Source: Streptomyces sp. NBC_01231 (GTDB lineage Bacteria > Actinomycetota > Actinomycetes > Streptomycetales > Streptomycetaceae). From it: 64,000 bases of DNA. The notes under the pieces are model-generated. The model saw nothing but the letters and a program-made list of their open reading frames with translations, had not been told where the DNA came from and ran no database searches. The stretch spans positions 11,274,390 through 11,338,389 of the forward strand of contig CP108521.1 of the NCBI GenBank assembly GCA_035999765.1, given 5' to 3'. The number at the start of each line of letters is the position of its first letter. The first letter of the stretch is position 1. A program made the position numbers and the translations under genes. This document shows, in pieces, positions 18,456 to 27,761 of this stretch.

Positions 18456-19058
18456 ATGGTGAGCCGAGGCTTGATCGTCGTGGACGTGCAGAACGACTTC
18501 TGTGAGGGAGGCAGTATTCCCGTGACGGGTGGCGCGCGGATCGCGACCAAGATCGCCGACCTGGTGGAGCAGGCCGCGGGCCGTGAGTACCAGTACGTCG
18601 TTGCCACCCGTGACCATCACATCGACCCGGGAGGTCACTTCTCCCAGACCCCGGACTTCAAGGACAGTTTCCCCGTCCACTGCGTGGCAGGAGGCGAAGG
18701 CAGCGAGTTCCATCCCCACTTCGCGCCCGCTGTCACCGGTGGAAAGGTCGATGCCGTCTTCTACAAGGGCGCCCACAGTGCCTCCAAGAGCGGCTTCGAA
18801 GGAGCCGACGAAGCGGGAACCCCCCTCGCGGACTGGCTGCGTGCCCGCGGGGTCAAGAAGGTTGATGTGGTGGGCATCGCCACGGACCACTGCGTGCGTG
18901 CGACCGCGCTGGACGCCGTGAAGGCCGGCTTCCGCGCACGGGTACGCCTGGACTACTCGGTCGGGGTCGCCCCGGACACGACGGCGGCCGCCGTGAACGA
19001 CTTTCGCCAGGCCGGGATCGCGGTATCCGGCAAGGCACCGGCACCGGAACAGTCCTGA
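18456..19058 (+). CDS. pncA: nicotinamidase (isochorismatase superfamily)
   Basis: 200 aa from ATG 18456 behind AAGGG. It hydrolyses nicotinamide to nicotinate in NAD salvage. The catalytic triad is visible as Asp in LIVVDVQNDFCEGG, Lys in FYKGAHSASKSGF and Cys in GIATDHCVRATALDA. The metal-site motif RDHHIDPGGHFSQTP is present. Length and motif order fit PncA-type amidases. It is followed by a clear terminator, so it is probably monocistronic. Confidence 0.88.
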   Translation: MVSRGLIVVDVQNDFCEGGSIPVTGGARIATKIADLVEQAAGREYQYVVATRDHHIDPGGHFSQTPDFKDSFPVHCVAGGEGSEFHPHFAPAVTGGKVDAVFYKGAHSASKSGFEGADEAGTPLADWLRARGVKKVDVVGIATDHCVRATALDAVKAGFRARVRLDYSVGVAPDTTAAAVNDFRQAGIAVSGKAPAPEQS

Positions 19059-19091
19059 CAGCGGGCGACGTCGTCCAGGACCACCAGCCAC

Positions 19092-19115
19092 CGGCAGGCC
19101 CCACAGGGCCTGCCG
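19092..19115. terminator. terminator hairpin after pncA
   Basis: CGGCAGGCCC and GGGCCTGCCG pair perfectly around a CACA loop, 33 bases after the stop codon. Confidence 0.8.
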
Positions 19116-19117
19116 CC

Positions 19118-19255
19118 GTGGTCGGGCCGCTGACATCCCCGTTGCGGCCGCTTTTGCCCATGTCCCTGGCTGGAGTTGAGGATGAGGGAGGGAGGGTGGG
19201 ATGGGCGGCGCGGACGCAGCCGGGTGCCGCCGCGCCGGGCCGCCGCGGTGAGGCG
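19118..19255 (-). repeat. dispersed repeat, copy B
   Basis: Second copy of the repeat seen at 16752 and 30682, with the same GTGGTCGGGCCGCTGACATC and GGATGGGCGGCGCGGACGC blocks. It lacks the adjoining GTTGCG array. Confidence 0.8.
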
Positions 19256-19344
19256 ACGACCAGGAGACGTCAGGGGCGGAGTTGGCGATGTGGTCGAAGC
19301 CGGTTCCCCCTCCGCGCGGATGCGCTGCTGCCTCGGCGACCCCG

Positions 19345-20253
19345 TCACCTCCTGACCTGGTCCACGTCCGGTGGCTGCTCGGTTCGGTGGGACGGGGACG
19401 CCTCGATCGGGGGAGCGTCAGTTTGAGGGGGGACGTCAGCGGTGTGGGGCGCGATGACATGCGGCTGCGGTCTTCTGTTGAGGCTGTTTCGGGTGCGGAA
19501 GTGGAAGGAGAGGAGGGCGACGAGGGCGGCGGCGGCGAACCATGCGGCCTGGATGGCCAGGTATTTCGGCAAGGGGGTGGAGGAGAATCCGGCGCCGGTG
19601 GCGGCCTGCATGGCTCCGTAGGAGGGCAGGTAGCGCACGATGGCGCTGTCGGAGCTGGCGCTGTAGAGCGGGTTTTGGAGGGCGAGGTCGATGACGCTGG
19701 TCATCACGATGGCGAACATGCCCTCCACTTCGCGGCGTAGCAGGGAGCCGAAGGCGACGCCCAGGGCGCCGTAGGTGATGCCGGCGCTGAACAGGGCCGC
19801 TGCGAGCAGGGCGGGCTGTTCGGGCCGCCAGAAGGCACAGGTGAGCGCTGTTGCGTAGAGGGCCACGGTTGCGGAGGCCAGGGTGAGGGCGGTGAGTTTG
19901 GCGAGGATGAGATGGGTGCGGGGGTAGCCGGCCAGGGCTAGCCGGCGGTCGAAGTGGCCGCCTGCGAAGGAGGCCGCGAACATCATGAAGCCGATGATCA
20001 GCGTGACGGCGTTGAGAGCGCCGGTGATCTCGGTGAGCTGGTTGCCGGCGGGGGTGAGGACGTCGCCGGTGGCACGCAGTTTGAAGCGGGTGCGGGTGGC
20101 GGGGACGGACCAGAACGCCAGGGCGGTCCACACCGGGATGAACAGGGCCATGAGCACCATGGCGAAACGGTTGCGTAGGTGCTCGACAAGCGCGTAGCGG
20201 GCCGCGGTCACCAGGAACGTGCGATGCCGGCGTACGGGAGGGCGGAGTGTCAT
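19345..20253 (-). CDS. ABC transporter permease
   Basis: 302 aa from ATG 20253, which overlaps the stop of the upstream ATPase gene (ATGA), so the two are translationally coupled. About six membrane helices are visible: FAMVLMALFIPVWTALAFW, AVTLIIGFMMFAASFAGG, LALQNPLYSASSDS, LAIQAAWFAAAALVALLSFH. It fits the ABC-2-like permeases of two-gene exporters. The C-terminal 45 residues are a Pro-rich cytosolic tail. With the ATPase it should export a lipid, drug or terpenoid; the divergent isoprenoid fusion gene hints at a terpenoid, but that is inference. Confidence 0.82.
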   Translation of the reverse strand: MTLRPPVRRHRTFLVTAARYALVEHLRNRFAMVLMALFIPVWTALAFWSVPATRTRFKLRATGDVLTPAGNQLTEITGALNAVTLIIGFMMFAASFAGGHFDRRLALAGYPRTHLILAKLTALTLASATVALYATALTCAFWRPEQPALLAAALFSAGITYGALGVAFGSLLRREVEGMFAIVMTSVIDLALQNPLYSASSDSAIVRYLPSYGAMQAATGAGFSSTPLPKYLAIQAAWFAAAALVALLSFHFRTRNSLNRRPQPHVIAPHTADVPPQTDAPPIEASPSHRTEQPPDVDQVRR

Positions 20254-20858
20254 GCGGCGCGCTCCGTGGTCTGCTCCTGCAGAAAGCCGCCGTCCAGGCG
20301 CCACAGCACGTCGAGGCGTGCGGCGTCGTAGGCGAGATGGGAGACGACGAGGACCGAGCGGCCGTCGTCGCGCAGCCAGGTGGCCAGGTCCCAGAACCGC
20401 TGGTAGGTCTCCCAGTCGAAGCCCTGGTAGGGCTCGTCCAGCAGCAGGATGCGCGGGTCGTGCATGAGGGCGAGGGTGAGGTTCAGTTTCTGCTTCGTGC
20501 CGCCGCTGAGGACTCCGGCTCTCTCGTCGGCGTAATCGCTGAACTGGAGCGCCTCCATGACCTCTTCGGCTCGCACCAGGTCGGTCAGTCCGTAGGCGAC
20601 CTTGAAGTAGTCCAGGTGCTGGCGGACGGTGAGTGCGTCGTTGAGGACGGCGGCCTGCGGGCAGTACCCGAATCCGCCGTGGTGGAGCACCGAGCCTCGG
20701 TCGGGTGCCAACTCGCCGGAGAGGATTTTCAACAGGGTCGACTTGCCCGCGCCGTTCTCCCCGACGATCCCGGCCAGGACGCCCCGTTCGAGTCGCAGGT
20801 CGACACCGCGCAGCACCTCGCGCCGTCCGTAGGCGTGGTGCACGCCGATTACCTCCAT
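20250..20858 (-). CDS. ABC transporter ATP-binding subunit
   Basis: 202 aa, a single nucleotide-binding domain. Walker A is GENGAGKST (33-41), the signature is LSGGTKQKL (117-125) and Walker B is ILLLDEP (137-143), with a switch His in VVSHL. It is translationally coupled to the permease and divergent from the CrtC-polyprenyl synthase gene. The short length is normal for bacitracin- or drug-type two-gene exporters. Confidence 0.92.
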   Translation of the reverse strand: MEVIGVHHAYGRREVLRGVDLRLERGVLAGIVGENGAGKSTLLKILSGELAPDRGSVLHHGGFGYCPQAAVLNDALTVRQHLDYFKVAYGLTDLVRAEEVMEALQFSDYADERAGVLSGGTKQKLNLTLALMHDPRILLLDEPYQGFDWETYQRFWDLATWLRDDGRSVLVVSHLAYDAARLDVLWRLDGGFLQEQTTERAA

Positions 20859-21009
20859 CGAGGGCCTCCTCCCCTTGGCGTTCCCCTCTAACGAGCCAGG
20901 AGTGGCGACGGCACGGCGAAACCGTATGGTCGGAATGCCCTTTCATCCGATCTGATGAGCCAGTGGGCAACAGCCGTTCATAGGGGTGACGGGTGCCTAC
21001 GTTCTTGGG
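20859..21009. promoter_or_regulatory. divergent promoter region
   Basis: The 150 bases between the ABC transporter operon and the isoprenoid fusion gene must hold both promoters. No operator repeat stands out. Confidence 0.4.
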
Positions 21010-23307
21010 ATGACCACCTCTCCCCGTCCCCCGGAGCGGGTTCCCTCGCAGGCGGGCTCCCTGCCAGCTGATGGCTCGGCCACGTTCGGCTCACCGCACC
21101 CTTCTGCCGGTGCTGAAGCGTGGTACCTCAATGGCCACCTGCGTGACGAGAACGGCGACGCGTACACGTGGATGATCAGCATGCTGAGGCACCACGACGT
21201 GCAGGACCAGAACGCGCCTGCCGGTTACGGCCTGGTGACCACCTGCTCAAGTCCGGCGGGAGTCTCCACCCGTGCCTGGATCTCGCCCGCCATGCACCGC
21301 GCGGTCCGCGAGGCGATCGCAGGCGACACCGCCCAGGACCATCGGATCCGCGACGCCCTGGCGCAGGCACTTGCCGAGGGCCCGCTGCTCCCCGACCGGC
21401 TGCTGACCGAGCCGGTGGCGGAATCAGCGGAGAACCTGAACATCTCCTTCGGGGACCTGGCCGCGCTGCACCGTGACGAGGACGGCGCCTACTCCCTGGC
21501 CTTTAAGGACAAGGAACGCTTCGAGCTGGTCCTCACCCCGCTGAAGGGAGCAGTCCCGCAGTTCGATGCCCGGGGGCGCTACCCGGGGCGGCTGCCAACT
21601 GATGCGGACGCGATGACGTCGTACTTCGTGCCACGCCTTCGCGCCCAAGGGACCGTGCACCGCAGCGACGGCAGCCGGCGGCTGCTGGAGGGGCAGGCAT
21701 GGTTCGAGCAGGACTGGGGCGCGACCTACTACGACGTCCAGCGGAGTCCGGGGACACCGGATCACGCCTGGGAGTGGGCCGGCATCCAGCTGGAGAACGG
21801 CTGGGAGATCAGCTGCATCCACACGCGCAACAGCGACCCCGCCACGGGCGCAACCGCGCTGGAATTCACCCGCGCGACGGCGATCGCCCCGGACGGCACC
21901 GTCAGCTACCACGACCTGTCCTGGCAGCCCGTGCACCACTGGACCTCACTGGCCACCCTCAACACCTATCCCACCACCGTGCGCGTGCGTGTCCCCGACC
22001 TCGGCCTGGACATCGAGATCGTCGCCGCGACCGCACAGGGAGAGATCCGCACTCTGATCGTCGGGCGGGCTTTGTGGGAGAGTCCCGCCACCGTGCGCGG
22101 CGTCATGGAAACCACGCCCGTGGCCGGCACAGCCTTCCTGCAGACCCTCCCGACCAACACGATCGGCGACATCGAGCACTACATGCGCCGCACCCATGAG
22201 ATCGCCCGCACGCAAGCCGCGGCGCTCTACTCCGCCGATCCGGGTGACGAGAGCGCGATGGGGCTCCTCACCGGCACCAGCGGCCGAACGGACCTGGACG
22301 CCGCCCTTTGCCACCGCCTTCATCAGGCGATGGCCGCACCCGTGCTTCACCTGCTGGACAACCCGGGGCGCTCCTGGCGCCCGTACGTCGCCGCGGCCGT
22401 CCTGTGCCTCCTCGGAGCCGACCCCGAGCCCTACCGGCCACTGACGGCGGTCACCGAACTCCTCCACGTCTCGGCTCTGATCATCGACGACATCCAGGAC
22501 AACTCCCCCATCCGGCGCGGCCGGCCAAGCGTCCACGAGGTCTTCGGCACCGCTCCCGCCATCACCGCCGGCACCCTCGGCTACTACACCTTCGACGCCC
22601 TCATGCAGCGCGTGCCGCAGGCCGACCCGAGCACCATGCTGCGCATCTACCGGCTCTACCTGCGGGACCTGCGCGCCGCCCATGCCGGCCAGGCACTGGA
22701 CATCGCCGGACACCACACCGCGTTCGACGAAGCCATCACCACCGGCAACACCGCCCCGCTCCTCGACCAGGTCCGAACCGCGCACCGACTCAAGACGGGC
22801 ATGCTCGTCCGCAGCACCGCAGAGATCTCCGCGATCTTCGGCGGCGCTGATGAGAAGCAACTCGAAGCGATCTGCGAGTACTTCGAGGCTGTCGGCATCG
22901 CCTACCAGATCACCGACGACGTAGCCGACCTGTACGGGCTGGTATCCGCTGAGGAGCACCGGCAGGGCATCACCACCCGGCCCCCTGCCGAGGACCTCCT
23001 CAACGGCGAGGTCACCTACCCCGTGGCCCGCGCCGTCGGCCTTCTCCATACGGCCGACCGGCAACGGCTGCGCGACGCGCTCCGGCAGCATTCCGACGCC
23101 GGCGCACGCCAGGCATCCGACCTCCTGCAGCGCAGCGGAGCGATCGAGGCGTGCATGAGCGAAGCCCGCACCCTCGTCGACGAGGCATGGGACACCCTCG
23201 ACCCCCTGCTCCCGCCCACCCCGCACAAGGCCATGGTGCGCGCGCTGGGCTGGTACGCCGCCCAACGCGAAACTGACCACATCCTCGCGGAACAGAGGTG
23301 TCCCTGA
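21010..23307 (+). CDS. CrtC/AttH-like lipocalin domain fused to a polyprenyl diphosphate synthase
   Basis: 765 aa from ATG 21010; GTG 20986 in frame would add 8 residues. Residues ~30-390 resemble the AttH/CrtC (carotenoid 1,2-hydratase-like) double lipocalin fold: EAWYLNGHLRDENGDAYTWM, EGQAWFEQDWGATYYD and WEWAGIQLENGWEISCIH. Residues ~440-760 are a trans-prenyltransferase with the first Asp-rich motif DDIQD near residue 493 and the second ITDDVADLYG near 635. The PYVAAAVLCLL helix and LKTGMLV block are also present. One half should make an isoprenyl diphosphate; the other may hydrate or bind a terpene. The fusion is unusual. The divergent ABC transporter is a candidate exporter. Confidence 0.88.
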   Translation: MTTSPRPPERVPSQAGSLPADGSATFGSPHPSAGAEAWYLNGHLRDENGDAYTWMISMLRHHDVQDQNAPAGYGLVTTCSSPAGVSTRAWISPAMHRAVREAIAGDTAQDHRIRDALAQALAEGPLLPDRLLTEPVAESAENLNISFGDLAALHRDEDGAYSLAFKDKERFELVLTPLKGAVPQFDARGRYPGRLPTDADAMTSYFVPRLRAQGTVHRSDGSRRLLEGQAWFEQDWGATYYDVQRSPGTPDHAWEWAGIQLENGWEISCIHTRNSDPATGATALEFTRATAIAPDGTVSYHDLSWQPVHHWTSLATLNTYPTTVRVRVPDLGLDIEIVAATAQGEIRTLIVGRALWESPATVRGVMETTPVAGTAFLQTLPTNTIGDIEHYMRRTHEIARTQAAALYSADPGDESAMGLLTGTSGRTDLDAALCHRLHQAMAAPVLHLLDNPGRSWRPYVAAAVLCLLGADPEPYRPLTAVTELLHVSALIIDDIQDNSPIRRGRPSVHEVFGTAPAITAGTLGYYTFDALMQRVPQADPSTMLRIYRLYLRDLRAAHAGQALDIAGHHTAFDEAITTGNTAPLLDQVRTAHRLKTGMLVRSTAEISAIFGGADEKQLEAICEYFEAVGIAYQITDDVADLYGLVSAEEHRQGITTRPPAEDLLNGEVTYPVARAVGLLHTADRQRLRDALRQHSDAGARQASDLLQRSGAIEACMSEARTLVDEAWDTLDPLLPPTPHKAMVRALGWYAAQRETDHILAEQRCP

Positions 23308-23330
23308 CGATGCCCGACAAATCACAGACC

Positions 23331-23460
23331 TGCCCGCAGGGCGACCACAAGCCGACCACGAGGCCGACCATGCCTCCGCCCGCAGCCCCGACCACGGCTG
23401 CCCGGACGGATGGAGGCGAGTCCGAGATGACAGCGTATTCGAACATGCGATCTTAGAGCC
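23331..23460 (+). repeat. relict copy of the leader region of the 30282 gene
   Basis: Blocks GACCATG, CCCCGACCACGGCTG and ATTCGAACATGCGATCT match the sequence just upstream of the small gene at 30282 (ATTCGAACACGCGATCT). No homologous gene follows here, so only a leader or promoter relic remains. Confidence 0.55.
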
Positions 23461-23573
23461 CGCGCAGATAGGCGGCGTGGAAAGCCTCGGCATCGAGGTG
23501 GGTACAAGGCCCCAGTGAATTAGGAGTTGCGACGCTCTGTGACCGCCGGCGAGACCTGTGCGCATCCTTCGTC

Positions 23574-24380
23574 TCAGGCTGCTAGCCTGCGCAGGGCCCG
23601 CACGGCAGGTGATCCGGGGTCGGCCGTCATCAGGACGACCTCCTGGTCGTCCTCGGGCACGAGCAGGACGTCGCAGTTCAACCGCAGCGCGCCGGCCTCC
23701 GGGTGGTCCAGGGTCTTGGTGCGGTGCCCGGGAGCGTGGACCGGATGTGCCTGCCAGATCTGCCGGAACTCCTCACTGCCGTCGTGTAGTTCGGCCAGCA
23801 GGGCGGCCAGCTGCGGGTCGTGCGGGTAGCGGTCGGCGGCCCGGCGCAACCGCGCCACCGCGATGTGCCCGGATTCCTCGGCGCTGGAGCTCTCGTACGT
23901 CCGCCCCTGGCCCAGGAAGCGGCGGCGGGCCAGGTTCGTCGTCCCGTCTCCGAGGTCGGCGCCGAGCAGTGCCTGGGCCAGGGGGTTCCAGGCGACGACG
24001 TGGTACGCCGCGTCAGTGACGATGGCACCGGTCTCCGGCAGCCGGTCCAGCATCCGGGCCACGTGCGGGCGCACCCGCCGCACGGCGCTGGTGCCGGGCG
24101 GCGCGCTCGAACCCGCCAGGCGGAACAGGTGGCTGCGCTCGGCCGGCGTGAGCCGCAGCGCGCGGGCCAATGCGTCCAGGATCCGGGCCGACGGCCGCGG
24201 TCCCCGGGCCTGCTCCAGCCGCGTGTAGTAGTCGACCGACATGTGGGCGAGCTCCGCCACCTCTTCGCGGCGCAGGCCCGGTGTGCGGCGGGCGGTGCCC
24301 GTCTCCGTCAGGCCGATCTCGTGCGGACGCAGGGCCGCCCGGCGGTCCCGCAGGTAGTGGGCCAGCTCCTGCCGTGCCAT
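23574..24380 (-). CDS. XRE-type transcriptional regulator with MmyB-like ligand domain
   Basis: 268 aa from ATG 24380. The N-terminal ~80 residues form a helix-turn-helix (GLRREEVAELAHMSVDYYTR, then LEQARGPRPSARILDALARA). The rest is the MmyB-like PAS-type domain (AAYHVVAWNPLAQALLGAD), which in related proteins binds a small lipid-like ligand. It is divergent from an SDR gene 71 bases away. Such pairs usually show the regulator repressing the neighbouring oxidoreductase until a substrate appears. Confidence 0.9.
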   Translation of the reverse strand: MARQELAHYLRDRRAALRPHEIGLTETGTARRTPGLRREEVAELAHMSVDYYTRLEQARGPRPSARILDALARALRLTPAERSHLFRLAGSSAPPGTSAVRRVRPHVARMLDRLPETGAIVTDAAYHVVAWNPLAQALLGADLGDGTTNLARRRFLGQGRTYESSSAEESGHIAVARLRRAADRYPHDPQLAALLAELHDGSEEFRQIWQAHPVHAPGHRTKTLDHPEAGALRLNCDVLLVPEDDQEVVLMTADPGSPAVRALRRLAA

Positions 24381-24451
24381 ACCGCCTCCTCCCACTGCCT
24401 GGTACAGACTGTCCCTGGCAGGGCGCCTGCGACCAGGGAAGCGTGGTTGCC

Positions 24452-25168
24452 ATGAACGAACGCACAGCTCTGGTCACCGGTGCCAACAAGGGCATCGGCA
24501 AGCATATTTCCCGGCTGCTCGCCGCCGAGGGCCTCACCGTGTACGTGGGCTCCCGCGACCCCGGGCGCGGGCAGCGGGCCGTCGAGGAGATCGGCGCCGG
24601 GGCCCGTCTGCTGGTCCTCGACGTGAGTGATCCCGACGGCATCGCACAGGCCGCGGCTCAGGTGGACCGCTTGGACGTGCTGGTCAACAATGCCGGCATC
24701 TCGCTGTCGCTCGCCCCGCCGGCCGGCACCGGCGTCGAGGAGTTCCGGCGCACGTACGAGACCAATGTGTTCGGGGTAGTGGCGGTGACCAATGCCTTCC
24801 TGCCCGCCCTGCGCCGGTCGCCGCGCCCGCGCATCGTCAACATCTCCAGTGGCACCGCGTCGCTGACCTGGAGCACGAATCCCAACCCCCAGTTCATCCC
24901 GGGAAGCGGCGGCGCCGCCGCCTACCGGTCGTCCAAGGCCGCCCTCAACGCCCTCACCGTCCTGTACGCCCAGACGCTGGCCCAGGACGGCTTCAAGGTC
25001 AACGCGCTCGCTCCCGGCCTGCGGGCCACTGATCTGACTCCCAGGGCCGCCGCTGCCGGCGGCGACCCGGCCGAGGCCGCCCAAGGTGCTCTCCGCCTGG
25101 CCCTGCTGCCGGACGACGGCCCCACCGGTGGCTTCTTCTCCTGGGACGGAACCCCCGTGCCCTGGTGA
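24452..25168 (+). CDS. short-chain dehydrogenase/reductase
   Basis: 238 aa from ATG 24452. It is a classical SDR with the cofactor motif ALVTGANKGIGKH (TGxxxGIG), NNAG in VLVNNAGISLSL, the active-site Ser in IVNISSGTASL and the YxxxK pair in AAYRSSKAALNAL. It oxidises or reduces a carbonyl with NAD(P)(H). It is probably controlled by the divergent MmyB-type regulator. Substrate unknown. Confidence 0.92.
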   Translation: MNERTALVTGANKGIGKHISRLLAAEGLTVYVGSRDPGRGQRAVEEIGAGARLLVLDVSDPDGIAQAAAQVDRLDVLVNNAGISLSLAPPAGTGVEEFRRTYETNVFGVVAVTNAFLPALRRSPRPRIVNISSGTASLTWSTNPNPQFIPGSGGAAAYRSSKAALNALTVLYAQTLAQDGFKVNALAPGLRATDLTPRAAAAGGDPAEAAQGALRLALLPDDGPTGGFFSWDGTPVPW

Positions 25169-25172
25169 CCAG

Positions 25173-25370
25173 TCATGGGAGGCGTCGGGGGCGGGTGCCC
25201 CAGCGGTGGGTGACCCATGCCCGGCGGATCAGGCTGCGGACGGTGATGCAGCGCGGCGGCGTCCAGCGGGGGACGTCGGCGGGGGAGAGGTCAGGGCGGA
25301 CACGGTGCCAGCGTGCCCGGTGGCGCCATCGGCCTCCCGTGGCCGGCGAAGAGGTCCGTGGAAGCGAGCA
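25173..25370 (-). pseudogene. 3' remnant of a second ATP-dependent DNA ligase gene
   Basis: The minus strand reads GGRWRHRARWHRVRPDLSPA, then DVPRW, which matches the C-terminus of the ligase at 30842 (GRWRHPARWHRARPDLSPAD). The frame then runs on past the usual end, and the rest of the gene is missing upstream, where the superoxide dismutase gene begins. It is a truncated leftover of a paralogous ligase. Confidence 0.7.
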
Positions 25371-25465
25371 GGCCGCCGCCCACCGATCGCTGCTCCGCGG
25401 CACGGCGGGGGTCCTAGGTCCAACGTCTGATCGAAAAGATGTCGCTACTACTGTTAGCGTGCAGC

Positions 25466-25480
25466 TGCATATCATTCGCA
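25466..25480. promoter_or_regulatory. candidate Nur/Fur-family operator before the SOD gene
   Basis: TGCATATCATTCGCA is an imperfect 7-1-7 dyad just upstream of the SOD ribosome site. In Streptomyces coelicolor the Fe-SOD gene is repressed by the nickel-sensing Fur-family regulator Nur through a similar TGC-GCA dyad. The assignment here is by analogy. Confidence 0.45.
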
Positions 25481-25502
25481 ATAACGTCGGAGGACGTTGG
25501 AC

Positions 25503-26144
25503 ATGGCGGTTTACACGCTCCCGGAGCTTCCGTACGACTACTCGGCGCTTGAACCGGTCATCAACCCCCTGATCGTCGAGTTGCACCATGACAAGCACCA
25601 CGCGGCGTACGTGAAGGGCGCGAACGACACGCTGGAGCAGCTTGCGGAGGCGCGGGACAAGGAGACGTGGGGCTCGATCAACGGGCTGGAGAAGAACCTG
25701 GCCTTCCACCTCTCGGGGCACATCCTGCACTCGATTTATTGGCACAACATGACCGGCGACGGCGGTGGCGAGCCCCTAGACAAGGACGGCGTAGGCGAGC
25801 TCGCGGACGCGATCGCCGAGTCCTTCGGCTCCTTCGCCAAGTTCAAGGCCCAGCTGACCAAGGCGTCCGCCACCACTCAGGGCTCCGGCTGGGGCGTGCT
25901 GGCGTACGAGCCGCTGAGCGGTCGGCTGATCGTCGAGCAGGTCTACGACCACCAGGGCAACGTCGGCCAGGGCTCGACCCCGATCCTGGTGTTCGACGCT
26001 TGGGAGCACGCCTTCTACCTGCAGTACAAGAACCAGAAGGTCGACTTCATCGACGCCATGTGGGCCGTCGTCAACTGGCAGGACGTGGCCCGGCGTTACG
26101 CCGCCGCCAAGGAGCGTGGCGACAGCCTGCTGCTCGCGCCGTGA
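25503..26144 (+). CDS. sodF: Fe/Mn superoxide dismutase
   Basis: 213 aa from ATG 25503 behind GGAGG. It converts superoxide to oxygen and hydrogen peroxide. The four metal ligands are recognisable: His in [15 protein letters not shown], His in [16 protein letters not shown], and Asp and His in [15 protein letters not shown]. Length and sequence fit the streptomycete SodF group. The candidate Nur-type dyad upstream suggests repression by nickel. A strong terminator-like hairpin follows. Confidence 0.95.
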   Translation: MAVYTLPELPYDYSALEPVINPLIVELHHDKHHAAYVKGANDTLEQLAEARDKETWGSINGLEKNLAFHLSGHILHSIYWHNMTGDGGGEPLDKDGVGELADAIAESFGSFAKFKAQLTKASATTQGSGWGVLAYEPLSGRLIVEQVYDHQGNVGQGSTPILVFDAWEHAFYLQYKNQKVDFIDAMWAVVNWQDVARRYAAAKERGDSLLLAP

Positions 26145-26186
26145 CGGCGTAGAGCGCCCCTAGCGTCCTGCCTCGTGATCGTCTTC

Positions 26187-26600
26187 TCACCGTTCACCGG
26201 CAGGCGGCACAACGGACGGCTCCCGCAGGCCCGATGCCTGTGGGAGCCGTCCCGTTGTGGGCGGGGTGCGGCCGGTGACGTCGTCCCAGTGGAGGGTGCG
26301 GTTGCACCAGCGGTCCAGGAGCACCGGGTCGTGTCCCACGGCTAGCAGGCTGGCGCCGGTGGCGGCGCGGTGGTCCTCGACGGCGGCCACCAACGCGGCG
26401 GTGGTGGCCGCGTCCACCATCGCGGTCATTTCGCAGATCAGCCAGCGTGGGCGCAGCACGAGCGCGCGGGCCAGGCAGGCGCGTTGGAGCTGGCCGTCGC
26501 CCACCTCGTGGGGCGACGGTCCAACAGGTCGGGGGTGAGGCCGACGGCTGCGGACAACTCGGCGACAGGTTCGGGAATCCCGCCGCGGCGACCGCCCGCG
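26187..26600 (-). pseudogene. broken ABC transporter ATPase (peptide/nickel type)
   Basis: The minus strand encodes GDGQLQRACLARALVLRPRW, then AALVAAVEDHRAATGASLLA and VGHDPVLLDRW, the second half of a NikE/DppF-like ATPase. The Walker B region reads LICEMTAM, where LICDEMTAM is expected. The preceding segment (PVAELSAAVGLTPDLLDRRP) is in another frame, and the Walker A half is gone. It is a decayed gene; its proximity to a putatively nickel-regulated SOD is intriguing but may be coincidence. Confidence 0.7.
26209..26258. terminator. long bidirectional hairpin
   Basis: Arms ACAACGGACGGCTCCCGCAGG and its near-complement CCTGTGGGAGCCGTCCCGTTGT pair over about 21 bp with one bulge and one mismatch. 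It lies after the SOD gene and overlaps the dead ABC gene end. Confidence 0.75.
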
Positions 26601-26835
26601 CGCGGGTTCGGCGATCAGGACGGTGAGCCTCGCCGCCGAAGCGACCGTGTGCGCCCAACTGCTGTAGACCGTGGCCCGCGGTGACAACCTCACCCTCGAA
26701 GACCAGCTCCGGGACTGGTCCGAGGAACTTAGCCGCCGCTGGCCGAGATCCTTGGCCCTGGCAGTCGCTGAGCGGGTCAGGGGCCAAGTCCTGCCCCGGT
26801 TCCCGTGATGCTGGCCAGGCGGATCAGGCGGATGG

Positions 26836-27564
26836 TCAGCCGCCGGTGATGGCCAGCAGGAGACCGGAGGTGACCAGGCCGATCTCGACCACGATGACGA
26901 AGACGTGGGCGGGGAGCCGGTCGACGATTTTCTTGCCGGTCCAGGCGCCTGCGGTGCTGGCGGGTGCGAGGGCCAGGCCGATGACGGCGTTGGATGCGGT
27001 CAGCACGGCTGCGGCGCCGAAAACCACCAGCTTGGTCAGGTGCATCACCACGGCGGAAGCGGCCTCGGTGCCGATGTAGGCGCCCTTGAGCAGGCCGCGG
27101 GCGAGGAAGAACGGGGCGACCATCGGGCCGACCGAGCCGACCAGGGCGGAGCCGAAACCGGAGACGGCGCCGACGGCGGTGAACGCGGTGTCGTCCAGCC
27201 GGGCGGCGTGCGGCTTCCAGCGCCGCCAGGCGACCATGACCAGCAGGAACACGCCGATGAGGCGGGTGAGCGCAGGCAGGGGCGCGGTGGCGAACAGGAG
27301 TGCGCCGACGACAGCGGCCGGCACGGCGCCGAGAGCGAAGATGCCGACCAGGCGCCGGTCGACCTCGTGGCGGTTGAACCAGACCCGGCTGCCGTTGCTG
27401 GCCAGTTGGGCGACAGTGAGGACGGCAACCGCGTCCCGGGTGCCCAAGACGGCGACGAAGACCGGCAGCAGGAGCACTCCGCCGCCGAACCCGGCGACCG
27501 CGGACAGAGCCGCAGTGCCGAAGGCGGCGACGACGATGGCGATGATCTGCAGTGTCTGTTCCAT
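26836..27564 (-). CDS. TauE/SafE-family membrane transporter 1
   Basis: 242 aa from ATG 27564 with about eight membrane helices. The family repeat is clear: AVAGFGGGVLLLPVFVAVLG in the first half and AVSGFGSALVGSVGPMVAPF in the second. Family members export or import sulfonates, sulfite or other organic anions. It is divergent from a second TauE/SafE gene, with about 200 bases between them. Confidence 0.88.
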   Translation of the reverse strand: MEQTLQIIAIVVAAFGTAALSAVAGFGGGVLLLPVFVAVLGTRDAVAVLTVAQLASNGSRVWFNRHEVDRRLVGIFALGAVPAAVVGALLFATAPLPALTRLIGVFLLVMVAWRRWKPHAARLDDTAFTAVGAVSGFGSALVGSVGPMVAPFFLARGLLKGAYIGTEAASAVVMHLTKLVVFGAAAVLTASNAVIGLALAPASTAGAWTGKKIVDRLPAHVFVIVVEIGLVTSGLLLAITGG

Positions 27565-27761
27565 TGCGGGGGATTCTCCTGCCCGCGGCGGCGGCAGGGC
27601 CCAGGGCCCCGGGAGTTCAGTCTGCGGAGCGTTCTGGGCCGGGCCGCCCTGGTGCTGGCGAGTCGCTCCGCGTCCGGCCCCGGCCACTGCTGGCGAGCAC
27701 GGCGTGGGCCTTTGGGAGGTGCCGTAGCGGGCGGGAGACGCGACCAGCGAGGATGCCCGCC

